A stretch of DNA of 64,000 nt from Chryseobacterium camelliae (GTDB lineage: Bacteria; Bacteroidota; Bacteroidia; Flavobacteriales; Weeksellaceae), in contig NZ_JAUTAL010000001.1 of the NCBI RefSeq assembly GCF_030818575.1, positions 4,123,051-4,187,050 of the forward strand, given 5' to 3'. The notes below the pieces were generated by a model. That model was not told the origin of the DNA. It made no database searches and was given only the letters and a program-made list of their open reading frames with translations. The first letter of the stretch is position 1. Every line of letters starts with the position of its first letter. Shown here piece after piece: positions 18,147-26,599 of the stretch. The translations under genes and the position numbers were made by a program.

Positions 18147-18395
18147 ATGCTTAAAAGAATATTTACAAAGAAAAACTTTCTGCGTGCTGTGGTAAATGCG
18201 ATCATTTTTACTACTGTTTTTTTTCTCATCAAGCTTCTTTTTTATAAGTTCGGATGGGATGATGAAAAAAGTTTATGGGGATATGGCTTTATAGTGTACT
18301 TCATTTTTATGTTTTTAGCTTACTTGATCTTGGACGGCAGAGATTATACGTGGAAAGATTTGATAAAATTCAAAAATTTAAATAAGAATAAATGA
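18147..18395 (+). CDS. Small two-helix membrane protein
   Basis: An 82-residue protein with a basic N-terminus (MLKRIFTKKNFLRAVV), two membrane helices (about residues 16-31 and 42-61) separated by a short loop, and a Lys-rich tail. Its last codon overlaps the paaI start (ATGA overlap), so it is co-translated with paaI. No domain is recognised and the role is unknown. It could be a small membrane passenger carried by the operon. Confidence 0.6.
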   Translation: MLKRIFTKKNFLRAVVNAIIFTTVFFLIKLLFYKFGWDDEKSLWGYGFIVYFIFMFLAYLILDGRDYTWKDLIKFKNLNKNK

Positions 18396-18805
18396 CACCC
18401 AAACAGGTTGCAGAATATATGCTCGGTCAGGACTATTTTTCCCAATGGATGAATATCAGACTGATTGAAATTAAAGAGAACTATTGTTTAATAGAAATGC
18501 CCGTTAAAAAAGAAATGATCAACGGGCTGAAAACGGTACACGGAGGCGTTACCTTTGCCTTTGCGGATTCGGCACTGGCCTTTTCATCCAACAATTCCGG
18601 TGACGCTGCAGTAGCTCTCAACTGTGTCATCAATTTTACCAAAGCCGGAAAAGAAGGCGATGTTTTCAGGGCAGAAAGTATCCTCGCCAACGAAACCCGG
18701 AAAACAGCAATTTACGATATCAAAATCACGAATCAGAACGATGAACTGATTGCCAAATTTGTAGGGACTGTGTATAAAATAGGGAAAAAAGTAACGGAAT
18801 TATAG
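18392..18805 (+). CDS. paaI: Hotdog-fold phenylacetyl-CoA thioesterase PaaI
   Basis: PaaI releases CoA from hydroxylated or stalled phenylacetyl-CoA intermediates and so protects the CoA pool. The 137-residue hotdog protein has the family motif LKTVHGGVTFAFADSALAF, with the catalytic Asp in ADSA and the conserved HGG, and FTKAGKEGDVFRAES later on. The length is typical. It overlaps the gene before it by 4 bases and is followed 7 bases later by an unrelated AT-rich gene. The next pathway gene, the thiolase, comes after that. Confidence 0.9.
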   Translation: MTPKQVAEYMLGQDYFSQWMNIRLIEIKENYCLIEMPVKKEMINGLKTVHGGVTFAFADSALAFSSNNSGDAAVALNCVINFTKAGKEGDVFRAESILANETRKTAIYDIKITNQNDELIAKFVGTVYKIGKKVTEL

Positions 18806-18812
18806 AAAAAAT

Positions 18813-19580
18813 ATGGCAAATATCACAATAAATGTATTGAGTAAAGCTCAAACTGAGGTTGTAACGAGTATCAATTCTTACGAAGACGATAGTAATTGGG
18901 AAATAACAGATAATAGATTTGTTGCTTTCTTCGATATTCTGGGCTTTAAGGAAATGGTATTAAGAAATACTCACGAGGAAATTTTTGGAGTTCTCAATAA
19001 TATTTCTGAATTAAAAAACTCTTTTAGTAAAGACTTTATAAATAGTGAGGCTGAAAAAGAGCCAATTCGCATTATTACTTTTTCTGACTCGATTATCATA
19101 TTTTCAAAAAATGCTTCCACAGAATCATTTATTGTTTTTTTAAAAGCTATTAATTGGTTATTTGCTGGAATAATAAATACTAAGATTGCAATAAAAGGAG
19201 CTTTCTCTCATGGATTAATTAGTGCAAATTTTGAAGAACAAATTTTTTTTGGACAATCTTATATTGATGCTTTCCTATTGCAGGAGGAAGTAAATTATAT
19301 GGGGGTAGTTGGTCATCATTCTATTGATAAGTATATCAACGATAAAGAGATTAATATTGAAAAACTTATTATAGAAATGCAAACTCCATTAAAATCAGGT
19401 AAAATTAGACATTTAAATCTTAATTATTTTCCATTTATAGTATATGAAGAGATTGATAAAATGGATGAAGTTTTAAATAGATTTAAAGATACAGCGTCAG
19501 GATCTCCGAGAAAATATTTGGAAAATACTTTGTCATTTTTAAAAGATTATAAAGAAATAAAAGTAAAAGCTGAAAAATGA
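18813..19580 (+). CDS. Cyclase-fold-like protein of unknown function inside the paa operon
   Basis: A 255-residue soluble protein with two segments that resemble the metal-binding strands of class III nucleotidyl cyclase folds: RFVAFFDILGFKEMV (about residues 30-45) and ITFSDSIIIFSK (about 87-98). They are followed by a strand IKGAFSHGLI and GQSYIDAFLLQEEV. This layout recurs in uncharacterised bacterial proteins, some of them near defence genes, but no complete catalytic set can be confirmed by eye. Base composition is AT-rich compared with paaI and paaJ. The 3' end overlaps the paaJ start by 4 bases. It is most likely a horizontally gained passenger. Confidence 0.65.
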   Translation: MANITINVLSKAQTEVVTSINSYEDDSNWEITDNRFVAFFDILGFKEMVLRNTHEEIFGVLNNISELKNSFSKDFINSEAEKEPIRIITFSDSIIIFSKNASTESFIVFLKAINWLFAGIINTKIAIKGAFSHGLISANFEEQIFFGQSYIDAFLLQEEVNYMGVVGHHSIDKYINDKEINIEKLIIEMQTPLKSGKIRHLNLNYFPFIVYEEIDKMDEVLNRFKDTASGSPRKYLENTLSFLKDYKEIKVKAEK

Positions 19581-20785
19581 ACAACGTATACATTATAGAC
19601 TATATCAGGACTCCCATTTCGAAATTAAGCGGAGGCCTTTCAGAAGTAAGAGCCGATGATCTGGCAGCCATTGTCATCAAAGAGATCATCGCGAGAAATC
19701 CGGAAGTTCCGGTAGAGGAAATCGAGGATGTGATCTTTGGATGTGCCAACCAGGCCGGGGAAGATAACCGGAATGTAGCGAGAATGGCCCTGCTGTTGGC
19801 CGGACTTCCATATAAAATCGGCGGGGAGACAGTTAACAGGTTGTGTGCTTCAGGAATGTCTGCCGTAGCCAATGCCTTCCGTGCGATTGCAGCAGGTGAA
19901 GGAGAAATTTACATTGCCGGCGGCGTAGAGCATATGACGCGTTCTCCGTACGTGATGTCGAAACCAAGTACTGCGTTCGGAAGAGACAGCCAGATGTTCG
20001 ATACCACTTTCGGATGGAGGTTTGTCAATCCTAAAATGAAAGAAATGTATGGTGTTGATGGTATGGGTGAAACAGCGGAAAACTTAGCCGATATGCACCA
20101 GATCAGCCGTGAGGACCAGGATCAGTTTGCTTTATGGTCTCAGCAGAAAGCTTCCAAAGCACAGGAAAACGGAAGACTGGCGGAAGAAATCGTACAGGTG
20201 GAAATCCCACAGAAGAAAGGAGAACCTAAAGTTTTCGATAAAGATGAATTTATTAAACCGACTTCTACAATGGAAGGACTGGCGAAACTTCGCCCTGCTT
20301 TCAGAAAGGAAGGAGGAACGGTAACCGCCGGAAATGCTTCAGGAATGAACGACGGTGCTGCAGCATTGATTTTAGCCAGCGAAGAGGCCGTACAGAAATA
20401 CGGACTTCAGCCGATCGCTAAAATTTTAGGTTCCGCCGTTGCCGGTGTGGAACCGAGAATCATGGGAATCGGTCCTGTGGAAGCTGCTCAGAAAGTTTTA
20501 AAAAGATTAAACCTGTCACTGGATGATATGGATGTCATCGAACTGAACGAAGCCTTTGCTGCCCAGGCTTTAGCGGTAACAAGATCATTGGGTTTAAAAG
20601 ACGATGATTCCAGAGTAAATCCAAACGGAGGTGCCATTGCCATCGGTCACCCACTGGGAGTTTCCGGAGCCAGGATCATTGGTTCTGCCGCTATGGAATT
20701 GCAGAAACAGAATAAAAAATACGCCTTGTGTACCCTTTGTATCGGTGTAGGCCAGGGCTATGCAATGGTGATTGAAAAAGTATAA
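19577..20785 (+). CDS. paaJ: 3-oxoadipyl-CoA / 3-oxo-5,6-dehydrosuberyl-CoA thiolase PaaJ
   Basis: A 402-residue thiolase that performs both cleavage steps of the pathway, yielding acetyl-CoA and finally succinyl-CoA. The nucleophile Cys is in ETVNRLCASGMSAV (about residue 92), the catalytic His is in GGAIAIGHPLGVSGAR, and the second Cys is in TLCIGVGQGYAM near the end. The motif NEAFAAQALAV is also present. The length is normal. The ATG at 19577 overlaps the cyclase-like gene. It is the last core beta-oxidation gene in the cluster before paaY. Confidence 0.92.
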   Translation: MNNVYIIDYIRTPISKLSGGLSEVRADDLAAIVIKEIIARNPEVPVEEIEDVIFGCANQAGEDNRNVARMALLLAGLPYKIGGETVNRLCASGMSAVANAFRAIAAGEGEIYIAGGVEHMTRSPYVMSKPSTAFGRDSQMFDTTFGWRFVNPKMKEMYGVDGMGETAENLADMHQISREDQDQFALWSQQKASKAQENGRLAEEIVQVEIPQKKGEPKVFDKDEFIKPTSTMEGLAKLRPAFRKEGGTVTAGNASGMNDGAAALILASEEAVQKYGLQPIAKILGSAVAGVEPRIMGIGPVEAAQKVLKRLNLSLDDMDVIELNEAFAAQALAVTRSLGLKDDDSRVNPNGGAIAIGHPLGVSGARIIGSAAMELQKQNKKYALCTLCIGVGQGYAMVIEKV

Positions 20786-20937
20786 CTTTTTTAATAGTAT
20801 AACAATTTATCAATGTAACAGTGTAACAATGTAGCCGTGAAACAATTTTGCGTAATGTCATGCTGAGTTTGTTGAAGCATCTATAGGTAAACTTGTACAT
20901 TAATCCATTGTTACATTAAATTTTTAAGAAAAAAATT
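20786..20937. repeat. TGTAACA intergenic repeat, copy 4, with a GTCATGCTGA element
   Basis: Contains TATCAATGTAACAGTGTAAC and AATGTAGCC, then GTCATGCTGAGTTTGTTGAA, a half-copy of another dispersed flavobacterial repeat, then inverted GTACATTAATCCATTGTTAC. Two repeat families are nested here between paaJ and paaY. Confidence 0.55.
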
Positions 20938-21531
20938 ATGAATATCTACTCCTACCACGGCATCCGGCCCATCATCAAACCTTCTGCCTACATTCATCCG
21001 CAGGCGGTGGTTATCGGGAATGTGGAAATTGGTGAAGAAGTGTACGTTGGCCCGAATGCGGTGATCCGCGGCGACTGGGGGAAAATCATCGTGAAAGACG
21101 GCGCGAATGTTCAGGAAAACTGTACGCTGCATGTTTTTCCGGGTATTGAAACCATTCTGGAAGAATCGGCCCATATTGGTCACGGAGCCATCATCCATTC
21201 CGGACATATCGGAAGAAACTGCCTGGTGGGAATGAACGCCGTAGTGATGGACAAAGCAATTATCGGTGACGAATGTATAATTGGAGCTTTGGCTTTTGTA
21301 CCCGCCAACTTCAGGTGCGAAGCCCGAAAGCTGATCGTCGGAAGCCCGGCAAAGATCATCCGTGATGTTTCCGATGAAATGATCAAATGGAAAACCGAAG
21401 GAACCCGTCTGTATCAGGAATTGGCAAGAGAAGGAAAGGATGCTATTCTTCCTTGTGAACCCTTTACGGAATATGTGCAGCAGATCCCGACAAAAGTTGT
21501 GGATTACAGCATCTGGGATGATGTGAAGTGA
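20938..21531 (+). CDS. paaY: Hexapeptide-repeat thioesterase/gamma carbonic anhydrase-like protein PaaY
   Basis: A 197-residue left-handed beta-helix protein with successive hexapeptide turns (VVIGNVEIGEEVYVGPNAVI, then IGHGAIIHSGHIGRNCLVG, then VMDKAIIGDECIIGA). His residues in HVFPG, HIGHG and HSGH positions would bind zinc in the gamma carbonic anhydrase manner. PaaY proteins hydrolyse CoA thioesters that arise from spontaneous side reactions of the pathway. The C-terminal helix includes YQELAREGKDAILPCEP, as in PaaY. It is followed directly by a palindromic repeat and a RAYT transposase. Confidence 0.87.
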   Translation: MNIYSYHGIRPIIKPSAYIHPQAVVIGNVEIGEEVYVGPNAVIRGDWGKIIVKDGANVQENCTLHVFPGIETILEESAHIGHGAIIHSGHIGRNCLVGMNAVVMDKAIIGDECIIGALAFVPANFRCEARKLIVGSPAKIIRDVSDEMIKWKTEGTRLYQELAREGKDAILPCEPFTEYVQQIPTKVVDYSIWDDVK

Positions 21532-21555
21532 AACTCTTGAGGGTTAGGCCTCGCT

Positions 21556-21588
21556 AAACCTAACGGGTTTTCAAAACCCGTTAGGTTT
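21556..21588. repeat. 33-bp palindrome, left partner of the RAYT gene
   Basis: Arms AAACCTAACGGGTTTT and AAAACCCGTTAGGTTT meet around a single C. It is identical to the copy at 22218 except for that central base. It lies 36 bases before the transposase gene and may also end transcription of paaY. Confidence 0.85.
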
Positions 21589-21623
21589 TACCAAATAAGA
21601 CCAAATAGAAAATAACTAGAATA

Positions 21624-22202
21624 ATGATCAATACCGAAAGCTTTGAGTTTGATTCTGTGTATCACATTTTTTCTCATGTGAACGGAAAGGAACTTATCTT
21701 TCGTGAAGAAACCAATTATCAGTTTTTCCTTAAAAAACTAATGCAGTATATATTGCCGATAGCTGATATTTATGCCTATTGTTTGATGGCTAATCATTTT
21801 CATTTATTAGTACGATTCAAGGCTGTTGAAGGTGTGCCAATAGAAGATGAACATGCTTACCTCATGAAGCATTTTGGTAATTTTCTCAATTCTTATGCAA
21901 AAGCATTTAATAAAATGTATGAGAGAAAAGGCGCTTTATTTCTGAATGCCATCAAAAGGAGAAAAATCACTGATGAGAAATATCTGCTCAAAGTGTTGCA
22001 TTACATTCATAATAATCCGGTTAACCACGGCTTTGTAACAGAAGTTGCGTTATGGAAGTACTCTTCTTATATGGCTTATGTAAATTCAGAAAAAGAGAGT
22101 AAGCTAAATCGAAATGAAATATTGCAGTATTTCGATTCGGTTCATATTTTTGAAAATTATCATCAGTCTAATGTAGAATATGATTTCTTGGATGTAGAAT
22201 GA
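21624..22202 (+). CDS. REP-associated tyrosine transposase (Y1 family, IS200-like)
   Basis: A 192-residue single-strand HUH transposase. The metal-binding HxH motif is in LMANHFHLLVRF (about residues 56-63), and the catalytic Tyr is in the helix VLHYIHNNPVNHGFV (about 130-145). An N-terminal strand with DSVYHIFSHVNGKELIF matches the family start. RAYTs act on extragenic palindromes, and two near-identical 33-bp palindromes lie immediately on both sides. No second gene of the IS605 type is present. The coding frame is intact, so the enzyme may be active. The host normally keeps one or a few copies. Confidence 0.88.
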   Translation: MINTESFEFDSVYHIFSHVNGKELIFREETNYQFFLKKLMQYILPIADIYAYCLMANHFHLLVRFKAVEGVPIEDEHAYLMKHFGNFLNSYAKAFNKMYERKGALFLNAIKRRKITDEKYLLKVLHYIHNNPVNHGFVTEVALWKYSSYMAYVNSEKESKLNRNEILQYFDSVHIFENYHQSNVEYDFLDVE

Positions 22203-22217
22203 CGATGTAAACAGGAT

Positions 22218-22250
22218 AAACCTAACGGGTTTTTAAAACCCGTTAGGTTT
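22218..22250. repeat. 33-bp palindrome, right partner of the RAYT gene
   Basis: Arms AAACCTAACGGGTTTT and AAAACCCGTTAGGTTT around a single T. It lies 15 bases after the transposase stop and 17 bases before the esterase start. Confidence 0.85.
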
Positions 22251-22267
22251 AGAAAAAGTATAGTAAA

Positions 22268-23099
22268 ATGATTAAAAAAATCCTGCTGATATGCACGATG
22301 ATGCTTGGGCTCTCAGCTATAGTTTCAGCCCAGAACAGCAACGTAAAACCGCTAACAATCGGTGAAATCAGAACGTTTAAATCTAAAATTTTAAATGAGG
22401 AAAGAACATTGAATATCTATCTTCCTCAGAATTTTGATAAAACCAAATCCTATCCGGTCATTTATCTGCTGGATGGAAGCATGAATGAAGACTTTATCTC
22501 ATGTTACCGGACTGATTCAGTTTTTCAATCAGATGTATTCGATGCCGGAAACAATTGTGGTAGGAATAGCCAATATTGATCGAAAAAGAGATTTTACCTT
22601 TCATACGGATTTGAAAGATCTACAGAAGGATTATCCGACAACGGGACATTCTGATCAATTCATCAGCTTTCTTGAAAAAGAATTAAAACCTTATATCGAA
22701 AGTCAATTTAAAATAACCGATAAATATTTATTTGGACAGTCATTAGGTGGATTGCTGGCGACAGAAATTTTGCTGAAAAAACCTGAGCTGTTTAACAACT
22801 ATTTTATCATTAGCCCGAGTTTATGGTGGGATGATGAAAGCCTGCTGAAAGGGGCAAACCAATGGCTGGCTAAAATTCCGGATACGAAGAAATTTATTTA
22901 TATTTCCGTCGGAAAAGGGGAACATCCGGTAATGGTAAAAGATGCTGAAGACCTGTATGATGTGCTGAAAAAAGCGGGAAAGAAAAACTGGACAATAGAA
23001 TATAAGATGATGGAAACGGATAACCACGCCACCATTCTGCACAGAAGTTTGTACGAAGGGTTGGTGAAACTATTTCCCTATCAGGAACCGGAAAAATAA
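22268..23099 (+). pseudogene. Secreted alpha/beta-hydrolase esterase (esterase D/IroE type), frameshifted
   Basis: A periplasmic or secreted esterase of about 276 residues if one extra base near 22497-22499 is ignored. The N-terminal signal is MIKKILLICTMMLGLSAIVS-AQ. The oxyanion strand is YPVIYLLDGSMNEDF. After the shift come VTGLIQFFNQMYSMPETIVV, the nucleophile elbow LFGQSLGGLLATE (GxSxG), SPSLWW, and the catalytic His in ETDNHATILHRSLYEG. These fit the COG2819 group. As written, the frame stops at 22579. Position between the RAYT element and paaZ does not suggest a pathway role. Confidence 0.8.
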
Positions 23100-23165
23100 A
23101 TAGAACAATATATAAATGTAAAAATGTAACAAGTGGTAAGCAGATACATTGTTAAATTAAATGAT

Positions 23166-25661
23166 ATGCAAAAACTAAAGAACTATATCCACGGCGAATG
23201 GATCGAAGGAACCGGAACCGGAATTCCTTTATTTAATGCCGTTACAGGAGAGCAGGTAGCCGTTTCGGATACGGAAGGGCTTAATTTCGAACAGGCACTG
23301 GATTACGGAAGAACCGTTGGATACAAAAATCTTTCGTCCATGACGTTCTACGACCGTGGGGAAATGCTGAAAAAAGTAGCGCTTTATCTTCTCGAAAGAA
23401 AGAAAAAATATTATGAATTATCTTATAAAACGGGAGCCACGCATGTGGATTCTTGGGTGGATATCGAAGGCGGTTTCGGTACTTTCTTTACCTATTCCGG
23501 ACTGGCCAAGAGAATGCTTCCGAACACCCCGTTCTGGGTGGATGGGGAAACACAGAAAATTTCAGCCAACGGAACTTTCCAGGGAACACATATTTTAACG
23601 CCAAGCGAAGGGGTTTCCATACAGATCAACGCGTACAACTTCCCGGTTTGGGGGATGCTGGAAAAACTGTCGACTTCATTGCTTGCGGGTGTTCCTTCCA
23701 TCGTGAAGCCTTCACCATTCGGTTCGTATCTTACCAATGCGGTGTTTCAGGATATGATCGAAAGCGGTCTGTTGCCTGAAGGGGCGGTGCAACTCGTTTG
23801 CGGCGAACCTGGAAATATTCTGGATTATATTCAGGACGGGGATTCCGTACTGTTTACCGGATCGGCAACAACGGGAAGGAAATTAAAATCGTTACCATCA
23901 GTGGCAGGCAATGCCGTTCGTTTCAATATGGAGGCGGATTCATTGAACTGTTCCATCTTAGGTTTGGAAGCGAAGCCAGGCACTCCGGAATTCGATTTGT
24001 TTATCAAGGAAGTCCGTAACGAAATGACCACCAAAGCCGGGCAGAAATGTACCGCCATCCGAAGGATCATTGTTCCTGAGAACCTGGTGGGCGATGTGCG
24101 GCAGGCTTTATCTAAAGCTTTGGACCAGACCAAAATCGGAAACCCGTTAAGCCGGGAAACAAGAATGGGATCTTTGGTTGGCAGACAGCAGTATGACGAG
24201 GTTTTAAGAAAAGTAAATTTACTGAAAACAGAAACGGAACTGGTTTACGACGGACAGCACGAACTGGTAGATGCCGATTACGAAAATGGAGCATTCATGA
24301 GCCCTAAGCTGTTCTTCAATGATAAACCTTTTGAAAAAAATATTTCTCATGATGTCGAAGCCTTCGGGCCGGTTTCTACGCTGATGCCGTACAAAGATGC
24401 GGAAGAAGCGGCGGCTTTGGCGAAAAGAGGAAAAGGAAGTCTGGTAGGGTCTATTATTTCTCACGATGAAAAATTCGTCGCCGAAACTTCATGGAAAATG
24501 GCTTCTCAGCACGGAAGGATCTTCGTTTTGAACAGGGATAATGCCAAAGAAAGCACCGGTCACGGTTCACCGCTTCCGACGCTGATGCACGGCGGCCCCG
24601 GAAGAGCAGGAGGAGGCGAGGAGATGGGCGGACTGAACGGTCTTCATTTCTTCCTTCAGAAAACAGCGATTCAGGGATCCCCGGATATCCTGACCGCGAT
24701 TACCAAAGTATATCAGCAGGGTGCCGAAAAGAAATATTCCGACAAGCATCCGTTCCGGAAATATTTTGAAGAAGTTGAGGTTGGAGATTCTCTGGAAACA
24801 GCAGGAAGAACCGTTACCGATGCCGATATCGTGAATTTCTCCAACGTTTCATGGGATCATTTCTATGCCCACACCGACGCGACGAGCTTATCAGGAACTA
24901 TTTTCGATAAAACGGTTGCCCACGGATACTTCATTCTTTCAGCAGCAGCAGGATTATTCGTTTCCGGAAAAAAAGGGCCGGTTATCGCGAACTACGGACT
25001 GGAAAACTGTTCGTTCTTCAAACCGGTATATGCCAGAGATACGATTACCGTTTATTTAACGGCCAAAGAAAAAATCAACCGCGGGGTAAAGGGAAGAAAT
25101 ATTCCTTCCGGAGTGGTGAAATGGCTGGTGGAAGTGGTCAACCAGAGAGAAGAAGTGGTTTGTGTAGCAACGATTCTTACTTTGGTAGCCAAACAATCAC
25201 CGTTCATCGACCTGAATGCAAGAAATGTTCAGAAAACCCTCAACGGTTTAACAGAGAATACGCCATCACAGTGGGGGAAAATGTCTCCTCAGCAGATGAT
25301 CGAGCATTTAGAGCAGGCGGTGTTGGTGAGTCTGGGAGAGCCGGAAGCCGATCAGTGCTTCACTCCTGAAGAGCATCTGGAAAAATGGCAGGATTCCCTG
25401 TACAACCACAGAAAAATGCCAAAAGATTTTCAGGCTCCGTTCCTGAATGCTGATGGATCATTGCCTGAACCGAAACATAAAAACCTGGATGCTGCAAAAC
25501 AGTCATTCCTGGATAACCTGAAAAAATTCACCATCTATTACAAAGAAGATCCACAGGCCGAGCACATGAATTTCGTATTCGGAAAACTGAACAAGGAAAT
25601 GTGGGAACTGATGCACAGGAAACATTTTACGCATCATTTCGAGCAGTTCGGATTAATATAA
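23166..25661 (+). CDS. paaZ: PaaZ ring-opening hydrolase/aldehyde dehydrogenase with an extra DUF1569-like domain
   Basis: A bifunctional enzyme that hydrolyses oxepin-CoA and oxidises the resulting semialdehyde. Residues 1-520 are an aldehyde dehydrogenase with the catalytic Cys in TTKAGQKCTAIRR and the Glu region RFNMEADSLNCSILG. Residues 530-680 are a MaoC-type hydratase with NVSWDHFYAHTDATS and VAHGYFILSAAAGLF. About 150 further residues resemble DUF1569/DinB-like proteins (QWGKMSPQQMIEHLEQAVL and HMNFVFGKLNKEMWELMHRK, then THHFEQFGLI). The E. coli enzyme has 681 residues; this one has 831. ATG 23166 is used; an upstream frame start at 23133 lies in repeat DNA. Confidence 0.92.
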   Translation: MQKLKNYIHGEWIEGTGTGIPLFNAVTGEQVAVSDTEGLNFEQALDYGRTVGYKNLSSMTFYDRGEMLKKVALYLLERKKKYYELSYKTGATHVDSWVDIEGGFGTFFTYSGLAKRMLPNTPFWVDGETQKISANGTFQGTHILTPSEGVSIQINAYNFPVWGMLEKLSTSLLAGVPSIVKPSPFGSYLTNAVFQDMIESGLLPEGAVQLVCGEPGNILDYIQDGDSVLFTGSATTGRKLKSLPSVAGNAVRFNMEADSLNCSILGLEAKPGTPEFDLFIKEVRNEMTTKAGQKCTAIRRIIVPENLVGDVRQALSKALDQTKIGNPLSRETRMGSLVGRQQYDEVLRKVNLLKTETELVYDGQHELVDADYENGAFMSPKLFFNDKPFEKNISHDVEAFGPVSTLMPYKDAEEAAALAKRGKGSLVGSIISHDEKFVAETSWKMASQHGRIFVLNRDNAKESTGHGSPLPTLMHGGPGRAGGGEEMGGLNGLHFFLQKTAIQGSPDILTAITKVYQQGAEKKYSDKHPFRKYFEEVEVGDSLETAGRTVTDADIVNFSNVSWDHFYAHTDATSLSGTIFDKTVAHGYFILSAAAGLFVSGKKGPVIANYGLENCSFFKPVYARDTITVYLTAKEKINRGVKGRNIPSGVVKWLVEVVNQREEVVCVATILTLVAKQSPFIDLNARNVQKTLNGLTENTPSQWGKMSPQQMIEHLEQAVLVSLGEPEADQCFTPEEHLEKWQDSLYNHRKMPKDFQAPFLNADGSLPEPKHKNLDAAKQSFLDNLKKFTIYYKEDPQAEHMNFVFGKLNKEMWELMHRKHFTHHFEQFGLI

Positions 25662-25686
25662 TATAAAAATGTAACAATAGTACAAT

Positions 25687-25718
25687 ACAGCAGCTGAATC
25701 ATAGGCTGCTGTTTTTTT
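25687..25718 (+). terminator. Rho-independent terminator after paaZ
   Basis: A CAGCAGC/GCTGCTG stem with a 10-base loop, followed directly by seven Ts. It marks the end of the paa transcription unit. Confidence 0.85.
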
Positions 25719-25835
25719 GAATAGAATTTTAGTATGCCTTAAGCTTGATAATCTTTTGTTAAAAGCCCGCTGCTTTTTGACCACCTGATTTTTATTCCTT
25801 ATTTTCAATGAATAATCATCAGATAAAATAAGGTT

Positions 25836-26576
25836 ATGAACACTACATGGATGCAACAATGGGAAAGTATAAAACATATTCTTGTCTGTCCTACTGATCT
25901 GGAGTCTTATTTTACCTCAGCAGGAATTTTAGGTCTGCCAGTTGAAATTCTGGAAATAGGAGATGTCTCTCTACCCTCGGGCAAAATCGTGGTAAGAGAT
26001 CCGTTGGTGTTTCTTGATTCAACTCAGAAACCTTATTTTGTGAATGCGCCCAAGGGAAATTTTCCGGTTACGATTGCCGTTGCAAAATTCGAAGAATGGG
26101 GCAACCGGTATGCTGCCGTCAGAGTGAAATTCACCGATGGCCAACCTGTCCGTTATCAGGAAGCGTTAATTGGGAATGAAAACCTTGAAGGCGTACAACA
26201 GGATGATTATTTCGGATTTCATGTAGATGCCGGGCTAGCCTGCATTACAGATTCGGAAGCACTTCCAGCCTTTGATGCTTTTGTAAATAAACTTAATATG
26301 CCAAATCTGTATGATGATTATTTTGCTGGCTTGTTTAAAGAAAGTTATGAGGAACATCCCGAGCATCAGAGACAAAATGGTGACTGGATCAACTGGACTA
26401 TTCCGGGTACAGATTACCAGATCCCGATGTTTGCTACGGGTTTCGGTGATGGTACTTATCCCGTTTACTTCGGTTATGATAAAAACAACAGTATTTGCGG
26501 ACTTTATATTCAGTTTATTGATATTGAGCTTGCTCTAAGTGATGAAAAGGAAGATAACGGTGATGATGAGCCCTAA
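25836..26576 (+). CDS. DUF4241 domain protein
   Basis: A 246-residue cytoplasmic protein with the DUF4241 pattern: LPSGKIVVRDPLVFLD at the start of the domain, NFPVTIAVAKFE, YAAVRVKFTD, GFHVDAGLACITDSEA in the middle, and a C-terminal GFGDGTYPVYFGYDKN followed by CGLYIQF. DUF4241 proteins are found in toxin-immunity and other contexts, but no function is established. There is no toxin gene next door here. It is the first gene after the paa terminator and is followed 23 bases later by a DNA glycosylase-like gene, perhaps in the same unit. Confidence 0.75.
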   Translation: MNTTWMQQWESIKHILVCPTDLESYFTSAGILGLPVEILEIGDVSLPSGKIVVRDPLVFLDSTQKPYFVNAPKGNFPVTIAVAKFEEWGNRYAAVRVKFTDGQPVRYQEALIGNENLEGVQQDDYFGFHVDAGLACITDSEALPAFDAFVNKLNMPNLYDDYFAGLFKESYEEHPEHQRQNGDWINWTIPGTDYQIPMFATGFGDGTYPVYFGYDKNNSICGLYIQFIDIELALSDEKEDNGDDEP

Positions 26577-26599
26577 GTCATTTTTAACTGTAACTGAAC

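Larger units (their letters stand above)
21556..22250 (+). mobile_element. RAYT transposase unit bounded by matching 33-bp palindromes
   Basis: A single Y1-type transposase gene flanked on both sides by the same 33-bp palindrome. This is the architecture of REP-associated tyrosine transposases, which recognise such hairpins. The unit sits between paaY and the esterase and paaZ genes, splitting the cluster without destroying a gene. Confidence 0.8.

Noticed and set aside
25836..26576. The DUF4241 gene as an immunity protein of a toxin system
   Set aside because: No toxin, Rhs or effector gene is adjacent; the neighbours are the paa cluster and a DNA glycosylase.
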